Assembly: GCF_035918015.1 (NCBI RefSeq)
Contig: NZ_CP109132.1
Span: 744,001-808,000, forward strand
From: Streptomyces sp. NBC_01754
Lineage (GTDB): Bacteria > Actinomycetota > Actinomycetes > Streptomycetales > Streptomycetaceae
Direction: 5' to 3'
Length of the DNA stretch: 64,000 bases
A program made the position numbers and the translations under genes. Numbering within the stretch: the first letter of the stretch is position 1; every line of letters begins with the position of its first letter. The notes below the pieces were generated by a model. That model saw only the letters and a list, made by a program, of their open reading frames with translations. It ran no database searches and was not told the origin of the DNA. Shown here in pieces: positions 38,627-46,411 of this stretch.

Positions 38627-38862
38627 CGTGTGCCTCGCACGTCGTGGCGCGAAACGCATCTGGACAGTGCGGGAGTACGGGGACGTGCTCCGCCGACAAG
38701 GGGGGAGACGCGGGCCGATCCGCTGCCGGGAGCAGCGGGTATTCGGTCCTGCGACTGGTCGGCGTCACCGTCCCCGCACGGGTTCCGCCTGCTGGGGGTG
38801 GTGCGCTGTGGGCCCGGTCGGGCGCTCGCGGATGGGGGCGCGGAGATGCCTGCGAGGTCCAC
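38623..38862 (-). CDS. Possible small ORF translationally coupled to the prenyltransferase
   Basis: 79 codons from GTG 38862, with AAGGAG (38868-38873, complement) 5 nt upstream, ending in TGA that overlaps the prenyltransferase ATG (ATGA). The start site is good and the overlap is suggestive. The protein is rich in Pro, Ser, Arg and Ala (for example ISAPPSASARPG) and I recognise no family. Codon use is only moderately typical. It may be a coupling leader ORF or chance. Confidence 0.33.
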   Translation of the reverse strand: MDLAGISAPPSASARPGPQRTTPSRRNPCGDGDADQSQDRIPAAPGSGSARVSPLVGGARPRTPALSRCVSRHDVRGTR

Positions 38863-38979
38863 TGTCTCTCCTTCATCTTGTGTCACTCCAAACACTCCGC
38901 GCCGTCCTACCCCGGAAGTTGATCTTTCATGCAGGCTACAGCAACTGCCTGTGTCACATGCATCACAGGGGGGTGTGGC
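38863..38979 (-). promoter_or_regulatory. Leader/promoter region of the prenyltransferase operon
   Basis: About 117 bp between the P450 stop and the small ORF. It is richer in A/T than its surroundings (TTGATCTTTCATGC-like stretches), as expected of a promoter, but I cannot assign a convincing -35/-10 pair. Confidence 0.35.
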
Positions 38980-40326
38980 CTACTGGCCCGTCAGCCACTT
39001 CATGAAGCTGCTCCAGCGCCCACCGTTGCCGGTGGGCTGCGGCGCCGCAGGCACGGGTGCGGCGGCGACGGGGGGTACCTGGTAGCGGGGCAAGGCCGTG
39101 GGCTCCGGTGCGGCCGCGGCGCGCGGGGTGACTACGCTGAACCGGACAGGCAGGGAGGCCAGGGCCCGGTTGAAGGGGCCGGGCCGCCAGGCGAGGCTGT
39201 CCGCGGGGACGGCGAGCTCAACGTCGGGCAGGGCGTTGAACAGCGTTTCCAGGCCCGTCAGGGCGATCAGCCTGGCCGGCTCCTTCGACGGGCAGGAGTG
39301 CGGGCCCGCGCTCCAGGCGAGGTGACCGCGGGTGTCGGCACCGCGGTCCGCGAGCGCCGTGTTGGCAGCGCCGAAGGACACCAGCACCAGGTCACCTGCG
39401 CGCACCTTGTCGCCGGCCACGTCCGTGTCGACCACCGGGTAATGGGGCGCATAGTTGGACATCGGCGCATTGCGCCACAGAGTGTCGTCCACAGCCTTGT
39501 CGAACTGCCCCAGGCGCGCGAACTCCTCGTTGGTCAGCATCGTGTAGAAAGCGTTGCCGATCAGGTTGCCCTCCGGCTCGCCGCCCGCACCGAGGAGCAA
39601 CACCAGCGTGTGCGCCAGTTCCTCGTCGTTCAGCTGCGCCGGATGCTGCATCAGGTAGGACGTGACGTCCTCCCCGGGCTGGGCGCGCTTCAGCGCCACC
39701 AGCTCGCCGACCGCTCCGAGCAGGACCTGGCTGGCCGCTTCGGCGTTGACTCCGTCGAACATGCCGGAGATGCCGAACAGCACCCGGTCACCGATCTCCG
39801 CCGGACAGCCGAACAGCTCGTTGAACACGTACAGCGGGAGCTGTTGGGCGTAGTCGCGGAGCAGGTCGGCGCTGCCGCGGGCGCTGAACTGGTTGATCAG
39901 GAACTGGGCTGCCTGGCTGACGATCCGGCTCAGCCGCTTGTCGCTGACTCGGGCGAAGGAATCGGTGATGGCCTGTCGCAGCCGCACATGCTCGGCGCCG
40001 TCGGTGAACATCGCGTTCGGCCGGTAGGCCAGCAGCGGCAGGACCGGGCTGTCGGGGCGGATACGGCCCTCAGCCAGTGCACGCCAGCGGCGTGAGTCCT
40101 TGCGAAAGGTCGTCGAATCCTGTAGCAGTTCCAGAGCCGCGTTGTAATCGGTCACCAGCGTCGCCTCCACGCCGGGGGCGATGGTGACCGGAGCAGTGGG
40201 GCCGAGCTCGCGCATGTAGCGGTAGTACGCGTGCGGATTGGCAGCGAACTCCGCGCTGTCCAGGGGTATGCGCTGCCCGGTGCCGTGTGCGGGGCAGCCG
40301 GGCGGAGGTGCAGAGGGGGTTGTCAT
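38980..40326 (-). CDS. Conservon 2 cytochrome P450 lacking the EXXR motif
   Basis: 448 residues from ATG 40326, overlapping the GTPase stop by 4 bp. The heme loop is SAGPHSCPSK with Cys345. The K helix reads DDTLWR (Thr282, Arg285), so EXXR is again broken, in the same xLWR form as the conservon 1 P450. The I helix reads LGAGGEPEGN, without the usual Thr. An alanine- and proline-rich tail ends WSSFMKWLTGQ, unusual for a P450 and possibly a docking segment. It is the last conservon gene; the prenyltransferase follows 350 bp later on the same strand. Confidence 0.86.
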   Translation of the reverse strand: MTTPSAPPPGCPAHGTGQRIPLDSAEFAANPHAYYRYMRELGPTAPVTIAPGVEATLVTDYNAALELLQDSTTFRKDSRRWRALAEGRIRPDSPVLPLLAYRPNAMFTDGAEHVRLRQAITDSFARVSDKRLSRIVSQAAQFLINQFSARGSADLLRDYAQQLPLYVFNELFGCPAEIGDRVLFGISGMFDGVNAEAASQVLLGAVGELVALKRAQPGEDVTSYLMQHPAQLNDEELAHTLVLLLGAGGEPEGNLIGNAFYTMLTNEEFARLGQFDKAVDDTLWRNAPMSNYAPHYPVVDTDVAGDKVRAGDLVLVSFGAANTALADRGADTRGHLAWSAGPHSCPSKEPARLIALTGLETLFNALPDVELAVPADSLAWRPGPFNRALASLPVRFSVVTPRAAAAPEPTALPRYQVPPVAAAPVPAAPQPTGNGGRWSSFMKWLTGQ

Positions 40327-40928
40327 GGGTGCTCCAGGTCGGCGCGCTCGTGCAGATAGCGGACCAAGGTGATCAGGGCGTCGACGGACGACTTCTCGTC
40401 GCGAGCGTCGATGGTGACGACAGGAGTGTCGGGCAGCAGGTCGAGTGCCACCCGGACTTCCTCCGGGGTGTGGACCGTACTGCCGTCGAAGTGATTGATG
40501 GCCACGGCGAAATCGAGGCCGTAGCTCTCGACCAGATCCATGACGTCGAAGGAGTCGGCCAGGCGCTCGGGGTCCACCAGCACCAGGGCGCCCAGCGCTC
40601 CGCGGGCCGTGTCGTCCCACAGACTCACGAAGCGCTGCTGTCCGGGGGAGCCGAACAGATACAGAACGATGCGCTCGCTCAGCGTCAGCCGGCCAAAGTC
40701 CAGGGCGACGGTGGTCGTGGCCTTTCCCTGAACCCCCTTGAGGTCGTCGACGCGCTCCGAGAGCGTCGTCATCCGCTCCTCGGTGGACAACGGCGTGATC
40801 TCGGAAAGTGAGCCGATCAGGGTGGTCTTGCCGACGGCGAAATGTCCGACGACCAGGATTTTTACTGCAGTCTGCTGTGCGCCGCTGGGCACATAGGCAT
40901 CCTCAGACAGGGAGAGCCTTGAGGCCAT
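40323..40928 (-). CDS. cvnD: Conservon 2 small GTPase (CvnD)
   Basis: 201 residues from ATG 40928. P-loop GHFAVGKTT near 28-36, switch II FGSPGQQRF near 94 and guanine-recognition region NHFDGS near 142 are all as expected for Cvn GTPases. It overlaps cvnC by 26 bp and the P450 by 4 bp. Compared with the conservon 1 copy its nucleotide site looks intact. Expected role: membrane-linked GTP/GDP switch regulated by the CvnA-C proteins. Confidence 0.92.
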   Translation of the reverse strand: MASRLSLSEDAYVPSGAQQTAVKILVVGHFAVGKTTLIGSLSEITPLSTEERMTTLSERVDDLKGVQGKATTTVALDFGRLTLSERIVLYLFGSPGQQRFVSLWDDTARGALGALVLVDPERLADSFDVMDLVESYGLDFAVAINHFDGSTVHTPEEVRVALDLLPDTPVVTIDARDEKSSVDALITLVRYLHERADLEHP

Positions 40929-41292
40929 CGAGCACCTCCTTGAGCAAGGCCTTGTTGGTGGGACGGGCCGAGGGCACCGGCGCCCGGGTCACGAGATAGC
41001 CCCCCTCGGCGAGGGAACTGAGCAGCACCTTGACCACCCCGAGCGGCAGCTGGGAGTGCGCGGCGATCTCAGCGACCGAGAGGTAGCCACTGGAGCACAT
41101 CTCCAGGATCTGCTGCTCCTCGGGCGAGAGCCGCTGGGGGCGCTGCTCCTCGTCGGTAGCCGTCGTAATGAGAGTGATGAGGGCGAACTCCCCTTCATCA
41201 GGCAGGTCACGGCCACGGGTGATGACGTAGGGCCGGACCAACTCTCCGGCCTCGGGAACGAACTCGAGGTCAGGACGGCCGGGTTCCGTCAT
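40903..41292 (-). CDS. cvnC: Conservon 2 DUF742 protein (CvnC)
   Basis: 129 residues from ATG 41292. VRPYVITRGRD and the helical segment SVAEIAAHSQLPLGVVKVLL identify DUF742. It begins 4 bp inside the cvnB stop and ends inside cvnD by 26 bp, the same overlap pattern as conservon 1. Confidence 0.92.
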   Translation of the reverse strand: MTEPGRPDLEFVPEAGELVRPYVITRGRDLPDEGEFALITLITTATDEEQRPQRLSPEEQQILEMCSSGYLSVAEIAAHSQLPLGVVKVLLSSLAEGGYLVTRAPVPSARPTNKALLKEVLDGLKALPV

Positions 41293-41687
41293 GAGGTGAC
41301 CGTGTCGCCGCGAAGGCCGGTCGACATCGCCTTGCCCAGCCGACTGACCAACTGCTGCATCCGATACGTGATGTCCTGCATGTCGACCTCGGCTGACGCG
41401 GCCACGGCAAGGTAGCTGCCGCCGCCCGCAGCGTTCAGGAACACCCAGCCTCCGTCGAACTCGATGAGGGTCTGGCGCCAGTTCGCTCCGTGCTCACCAC
41501 AGAAGAAGCTGACGGCCCGGCTGAGCGACTGCAGGCCGGAGACGGCGGCGGCCACCTTGTCGGCATCGCCCCTGCCGATCTCCGCAGTACGGGACATCTG
41601 GAGACCGTCGGCAGAAATCAGGACCGCGTGGAGAGCGTGCGGAATCTGCAGCGCGTCCTCAAGCATCCAGGACAGGTCGTCGCTCAC
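41289..41687 (-). CDS. cvnB: Conservon 2 roadblock/LC7 protein (CvnB)
   Basis: 132 residues from ATG 41687. DLSWMLEDALQIPHALHAV, then SADGLQMS and a C-terminal helix MQQLVSRLGKAM, are typical of CvnB roadblock proteins. It overlaps cvnA by 4 bp and cvnC by 4 bp. It is thought to modulate the CvnD GTPase. Confidence 0.92.
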   Translation of the reverse strand: MSDDLSWMLEDALQIPHALHAVLISADGLQMSRTAEIGRGDADKVAAAVSGLQSLSRAVSFFCGEHGANWRQTLIEFDGGWVFLNAAGGGSYLAVAASAEVDMQDITYRMQQLVSRLGKAMSTGLRGDTVTS

Positions 41688-42883
41688 GGGGCATCGAATC
41701 CTTCGTGTGAATCGGCAGCGGTATCACCTTCGGCAGCCGGTATCCCTGCATCTCGACCGCTGAGAGTGCCACGCTGAAACGCGCCCATGGCCGCCACCCG
41801 CGCTTCTGCTGACCGGGCCGGCGGCGCTTCGTCAGACCTGCCGCCGCCGTCCGGCACGAGCGCCATGCCGCGCTTGTTCCGTCGCCGGGGCAGCCCGCCC
41901 TCTGTCGCCGCGAGAGCCGAACCACGGCTCGCGGCGGTGGCGTTGACCGCTGGCGTGGAAGTGGGTGTCTTGGGCTCGGGCATCTCGGTCAACAACTCCT
42001 TCGGCACCATCACCACCGCGCGGACGCCGCCGTAGGGAGAGGTGCTGTCGATGGCGACCGTGAACCCGAACCGCGCACACAGGGCACCGATCACCGCGAA
42101 ACCGAACGCGGGAGGGTTGCCGAGCTCCGAGACGCTCACCGCAGACCCACTGGTCAGCAGAGCGGTTGCGTTCGTCCGTTCCTCCTCGCTCATGCCGACA
42201 CCGGCGTCGTCGATCACGACGCAGATGCCCCGGGGCACCGTCCGAACCTCGACCTCGACCACGGTGGACGGCTCGGAATAGCTGGTCGCGTTGTCGAGCA
42301 GCTCGGCCACCGTCAGCGCGATCGGTTCGACGGCACGGCTGGTCACCGCGAAATCGACCCGTGAGGCGATGTCGATGCGCTGGTAGTGCCGGATACGGCC
42401 TTGCGCTCCGCGGATCACATCATGGACCGATGCATCCTCCCGCTGCCGGCCGAGCCACCCACCGCACAGCACAGCGATGGACTGCGCACGCCGGTTGAAT
42501 TGCGAGTTCATGTGGTCGATATCCAGCATGTCCCGCAAAACGGTCGAGTCGCCGTACTTCTTCTGCAGCCCGGAGATGGCCCGCTGCTGCTCCGCGGCGA
42601 GGCCTTGAAGGGTCCGCATGGCCGACTTCAGTACGGTGTTTGTGGCCTCCTCCGCCTCGTCCTTGGCCTGGCGGACCACCTCGTCGTAGCCGCCGCGCAG
42701 CTCGGTGACGGTGGACCCGAGGTCAGCGACCCTGTCCTGCGATGCGGTCAGCTCACCTTGAAGGCCCTGCTTTTGACGACGTAGCGCCTTGATAAATTTT
42801 CGCTGGCGACTGATTACCGTGGCGGCGACAGCGACGCCGACGGCAAGCGCCCAGACTGTCGGATCCTGCCAAAAATTCGTCAT
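41684..42883 (-). CDS. cvnA: Conservon 2 sensor histidine-kinase-like protein (CvnA)
   Basis: 399 residues from ATG 42883, chosen because the single membrane segment (VWALAVGVAVAATVI) follows at once; the frame is open upstream without domain content and the ribosome site is weak. A long helical, probably coiled-coil region follows (residues 25-110), then a GHKL ATPase domain with N box ELLDNATSYS and G box DDAGVGM, then a proline/alanine-rich tail. It is shorter and has one membrane helix where the conservon 1 CvnA has two, so the signals they read probably differ. Confidence 0.88.
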   Translation of the reverse strand: MTNFWQDPTVWALAVGVAVAATVISRQRKFIKALRRQKQGLQGELTASQDRVADLGSTVTELRGGYDEVVRQAKDEAEEATNTVLKSAMRTLQGLAAEQQRAISGLQKKYGDSTVLRDMLDIDHMNSQFNRRAQSIAVLCGGWLGRQREDASVHDVIRGAQGRIRHYQRIDIASRVDFAVTSRAVEPIALTVAELLDNATSYSEPSTVVEVEVRTVPRGICVVIDDAGVGMSEEERTNATALLTSGSAVSVSELGNPPAFGFAVIGALCARFGFTVAIDSTSPYGGVRAVVMVPKELLTEMPEPKTPTSTPAVNATAASRGSALAATEGGLPRRRNKRGMALVPDGGGRSDEAPPARSAEARVAAMGAFQRGTLSGRDAGIPAAEGDTAADSHEGFDAP

Positions 42884-43113
42884 GTGACTCTCTATTGAGC
42901 GGCTGGATTCCAGCTCTCGAAATCTGTCCAAGCGGACCCTCGGCTGTGGGCAGACGCCACCGCCCGGAGAGCCCCTCTGGCTGTAGCCATGCCAAGGCGA
43001 TAGCTCACGTGGCATGTGCACGCGAGCGTATCACCGGATGATCATGAGGCTCTGTCAAGTCCGCCACGTCGTTGTCCCGCCGGCGAAAAACACACGTTCA
43101 TGTCCGTGTGCTC

Positions 43114-43241
43114 TTTCCGAGCTGGCTGCGGTGACCGCGAGTTGGACCGGTCTGCGCAACGACTAAGCTCCTGGTAGACGAGCTCTCGACCAAGATCACC
43201 CGTGTCTACCAGGAGCTTCGCGTGCTTGTCCACCCGTCGGC
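43114..43241 (+). repeat. 128-bp repeat, copy B (inverted relative to 35697-35823)
   Basis: Inverted partner of copy A. Its core TAAGCTCCTGGTAGAC and GTCTACCAGGAGCTT is strongly self-complementary. Downstream a decayed frame reads VLVHPSA, then PASRQALLLA in another frame, resembling the N-terminus of IS5-type transposases. Confidence 0.75.
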
Positions 43242-43379
43242 AGTGCCTTCCCGCCTCGCGACAGGCCCTGCTCCTGGCCCGCACAGATCCCGCGGATCGG
43301 GATCGCGCCGCCTTCACGCCGGACACCACCTGGCCAGGAAGCGGACACCCGCCAGTCTCACCCCGGTGAGCCTTGTAGC

Positions 43380-43412
43380 CGGAGGTTCGATCGCGTGTGG
43401 GGCCGTACCGTG
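43380..43412 (-). other. Short stretch resembling the 5' end of the recombinase gene
   Basis: On the minus strand CACGGTACG, CCCCACA and ATCGAAC recur here and at 45790-45826 in the same order, with an indel between them. It abuts the left target duplication of the IS701 element and may be the 5' scrap of a second, related recombinase gene. Confidence 0.45.
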
Positions 43413-44737
43413 CTAGTACTGCAACGACACTTCGTCATGTCCTCTGCGTTTGTAGTGGCTGATGCGAGCTCGGGCTTGGCTCTTTCTTCGCCATACGGAC
43501 CAGGCGAGTGCGTGCTGGAAGCCGTGGCGGAGGGGAAAGGAGATGCGGTTGAAGAGACGCCGGGCCTCATTCATGGTCACGGGTATGAGGGATCGCTCGC
43601 CATCGGTTTCGGGATCCCCCTTTTTGCCTCCGCTCGCAGGATGGCGAGGAAGGCGAGAGCGGCCATGGACAGAGTTATGTGCCGATACCACGCGGTATAG
43701 CCGCGGACTTGGTAATGATCGAGTCCGGTCTCGTTCTTCGCGGCCTGGAAGCATTCCTCGACCATCCATCGGGATCCCGCGATCCGCACGAGTTCCTCAA
43801 GAGGTGTTCCGGCCGGGAAGAAGCAGATGTAGTAGGCGATGTCCGTGGGGTCGGTGAGGCTGCGGCGTGCCAGCAGCCAGCGGTCCCAGCCCTCTTCGCG
43901 CCAGGGACGGATCGGGGCTGCCGCCCAGTCGTAAACCCTCGGCCCGTGAGCGCCGTTGCCACAGGTCAGAGGTTTCCACTCCTCGTCGGCAAGCCGGCTG
44001 ATCAGCTCGTGGGCGCGGGCCTGACCGAAGAATTTCATCGTGATGACCATCTGCGATTTCGGGACCGCCAGCACGTGAGGGATTTCGTGTTCTTCTAGCC
44101 ACAGCCGGATTCGGCTTGTCTGGCCGTAAACGGCATCAGCAGTTACCCAGCCGAACGGGATCCCAGCCTCCACTGCGCGTTGCAGCATGCGGAGTCCCAG
44201 GTCCGGTTTGGTAGCGAACTCGACATCGTCCTCGATACCGGCCGCCCGGCAGCGTTCACGGTCCGCCGTCCAGTCCTTCGGAAGGTACAGTTCGCGGTCG
44301 ATCAGGGCCCGCCCCTTCCCGGATCCGTAGGCCAGGAAGACGCCGATCTGGGAATTCTCAATCCGGCCGGCCGTCCCCGAGTACTGCCGGGCCACCCCCG
44401 CCGACCGGGTGCCCTTCTTCAGGAATCCCGTCTCGTCGAGGATGAGAATTCCCTGTTCGGGATCCCCAAGAAGTTCCACGACCGCGTCGCGGACATCGTC
44501 GCGCAGAGCCCCGGCGTCCCACACGTAGTGGTTCAGCACCCGCTGCATGCCCTGGGGACCGCCGTCACCGGCGGTCTCCGCCAGGGTCCAGCCGTTCTTG
44601 CGTTCCGTCTCGCTGAGCAGTCCCCGCAGGTAGGACACCACCCGCCGCCGCGACTCCACCCGCCCGAACCGGCCCGCGAACCGCGCCACGAAGTCACCGA
44701 ATACACCTGACCAACCGTCAGCTATCTCTGCCTGCAT
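43413..44737 (-). CDS. IS701-family transposase, with a -1 frame change near its C-terminus
   Basis: From ATG 44737, first frame 386 residues. DDE residues are recognisable: LDETGFLKKG, VTADAVYG and EECFQAAKNE. After AILRAEA the message has five A then five G (43609-43618, complement). The zero frame then ends quickly at 43577, while the -1 frame continues with KKGDPETDGE and MNEARRLF to a TAG inside the left CTAG duplication, giving about 430 residues, the usual family length. Either a mutation in the homopolymer inactivated the gene or ribosomes slip at A-AAA-AG. Confidence 0.85.
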
Positions 44738-44792
44738 GCAGCGATCAACGAGACAGCGCCCCCGACGTCACGGAGTGTCGTTGCAGTACTAG
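43413..44792 (-). mobile_element. IS701-family insertion sequence with CTAG target duplication
   Basis: The element spans 43417-44788. Terminal inverted repeats TACTGCAACGACACT (43417-43431) and AGTGTCGTTGCAGTA (44774-44788) are perfect over 15 bp, and CTAG flanks both ends (43413-43416 and 44789-44792), the target duplication expected for IS701. It encodes one transposase. Perfect ends and duplication suggest a recent insertion. Confidence 0.93.
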
Positions 44793-45850
44793 CGCGGTGG
44801 GGCGTCCTTCCACGTCTGGGCGTAGAGCCGCGTATGGCACTGCCCGCACATGGCGACTGTGGTCAACAGGTATTCGCGGTTGGAACGGCGGGTCCAGGGA
44901 GCCTTCCGGGAGAGGATGGCGTTCCTGAGCGCCTCGTGCGTGGCCCGGTCCCACAGCCCCTCGCAGAGCCGTACGGGGTGACCGTCCCCCCTGCCGAGGA
45001 CGGGCCTGTTGCGGTGCATCAGATACTCGAGGGTGGCTTCCGACAGAAGGATGTTCTTCAGGCTCTGCGGCGACCACGGTCGTCCACCTGCCGGCTTGCC
45101 GTACATCACGGCCAGGTGATCCGCGGGTGACGGTTCCCCGGCACGGTTGAGACGCGCGGCCTCGCTGCTGCAGGTGACGTTGTCCGGATCGGCCAGGATG
45201 CGACGGGCGACGTTCCGCAGCACTTCCGACGCATGCGGGTGCAGTTCGACCTGATCAATCCTCCCTCCCATCACATTCCGCACGTACTGAAAGCCGTACG
45301 ACGGCTTGCCCTTCGGACGGCCGGCGGCGCGGGTCTTGACGGTGGCGTCACGGTTCCTGCGCTGGATCGCGCGCAGTTCCATCTGCGCGCCCCATGTCTC
45401 CATGGTGAAACGGTTCTCGTCAGCGGGGTCGTCGAGGTTCCAGGCTCCGTCGTGCCCGTACGTGACGAGCATCTTCTTCTCGTCCCGCATCTTGTATCCG
45501 GCGTTCAGGCAGTCGACGACGTTGCGGCCCAGCCGGTCCACGGCGGCCGCGACGAGACCGTCGTAGGGGCCCCTCTCGTCCCGGAGCCAAGGGCCCAACT
45601 TCGGGCGGGACACGGGGTCGGTGGCTCCCGAGACCTCCCAGTCGTCGGCCCAGCCGATGATGTCCGCGCCAACGGACGCTGCGGCTGTGAGGACGTTCTC
45701 CCGCTGACGCTCAGGGGACGACGTCGCCAGCTTCACGCGCGACAGCCGCCGCACTCCGAGCAGGCATTTACCGCATCCATCGTAGGGACGTTCGATGGCA
45801 TGTGGGGCATGTGGGGGTCGTACCGTGCAAGATTCTCTCCGTTCGCGCAC
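44789..45850 (-). pseudogene. Serine recombinase, 3'-truncated at the IS701 insertion
   Basis: 353 residues from GTG 45850. It resembles actinomycete large serine recombinases: SSPERQRENVL, DDWEVSGATDP, VDRLGRNVVDC, then the recombinase domain (KPSYGFQYVR, AARLNRAGEPSP) and the start of a zinc ribbon (MCGQCHTRLY). The frame ends at a TAG inside the right CTAG duplication, so the rest of the zinc ribbon and coiled coil are lost. Joining both sides of the insertion still leaves this TAG in frame, so the truncation probably involved a further rearrangement, not the insertion alone. The catalytic Ser normally near the N-terminus is not obvious in this start. Confidence 0.7.
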
Positions 45851-45896
45851 GCATGGTACGGAGAATCGGCGGCACGACCCCTGGGAGCGATCTTGG

Positions 45897-46319
45897 TCAG
45901 CCCAGGAAGCTCAGCCGGACCTGACGGTTGCCGTTGGCAATGTTCGTGTCCACCAGGCAGACCGACTGCCACGTCCCCAGCTCCAGCCGTCCCGCGATCA
46001 CGGGCAGGGTGGCGTGCGGTGGTACGAGGGCGGGCAGGACGTGGTCGCGGCCGTGGCCCGGGTGGCCGTGCTGGTGGCGCCAGCGGTCGTCGGCGGGGAG
46101 CAGGTCCTTCAGGGCGGCGAGGAGGTCCTCGTCGCTGCCCGCGCCGGTCTCCAGGACCGCGATCCCGGCGGTCGCATGCGGGACGAAGACGTGGAGCAGG
46201 CCGTCCCTGCCGTGAGCGGCGCGGGCGAGGAACCGCTCACAGTCGGCCGTCAGGTCGGCGACCGTCTCCGTCTCTCCGGTGGTGATGCTCAGCAGATGTG
46301 TGGTGAAGGAATCAGGCAT
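45897..46319 (-). CDS. YjbQ family protein (UPF0047)
   Basis: 140 residues from ATG 46319. LHVFVPHATAGIAVLE, then RWRHQHGHPGHGRDH and LGTWQSVCLVD are the conserved segments of the YjbQ/UPF0047 family, with several clustered His residues that suggest metal binding. Some members have weak thiamine-phosphate synthase activity; the true role is unsettled. It is divergent from the flavin monooxygenase, about 90 bp apart. Confidence 0.88.
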   Translation of the reverse strand: MPDSFTTHLLSITTGETETVADLTADCERFLARAAHGRDGLLHVFVPHATAGIAVLETGAGSDEDLLAALKDLLPADDRWRHQHGHPGHGRDHVLPALVPPHATLPVIAGRLELGTWQSVCLVDTNIANGNRQVRLSFLG

Positions 46320-46411
46320 GGGCCCATTCTGGCTCGGTCCCGCACCGGGGAGTGGCCGCGACGGGGCCGGCCGTGGGGAAGATCCGGGCACCGGACACGG
46401 TTGGTAGAAGC

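Noticed and set aside
43360..43410. GGTTCGATC stretch considered as a tRNA T-arm
   Set aside because: No acceptor, D or anticodon stems could be formed around it; it is better explained as a recombinase 5' scrap beside the IS element.
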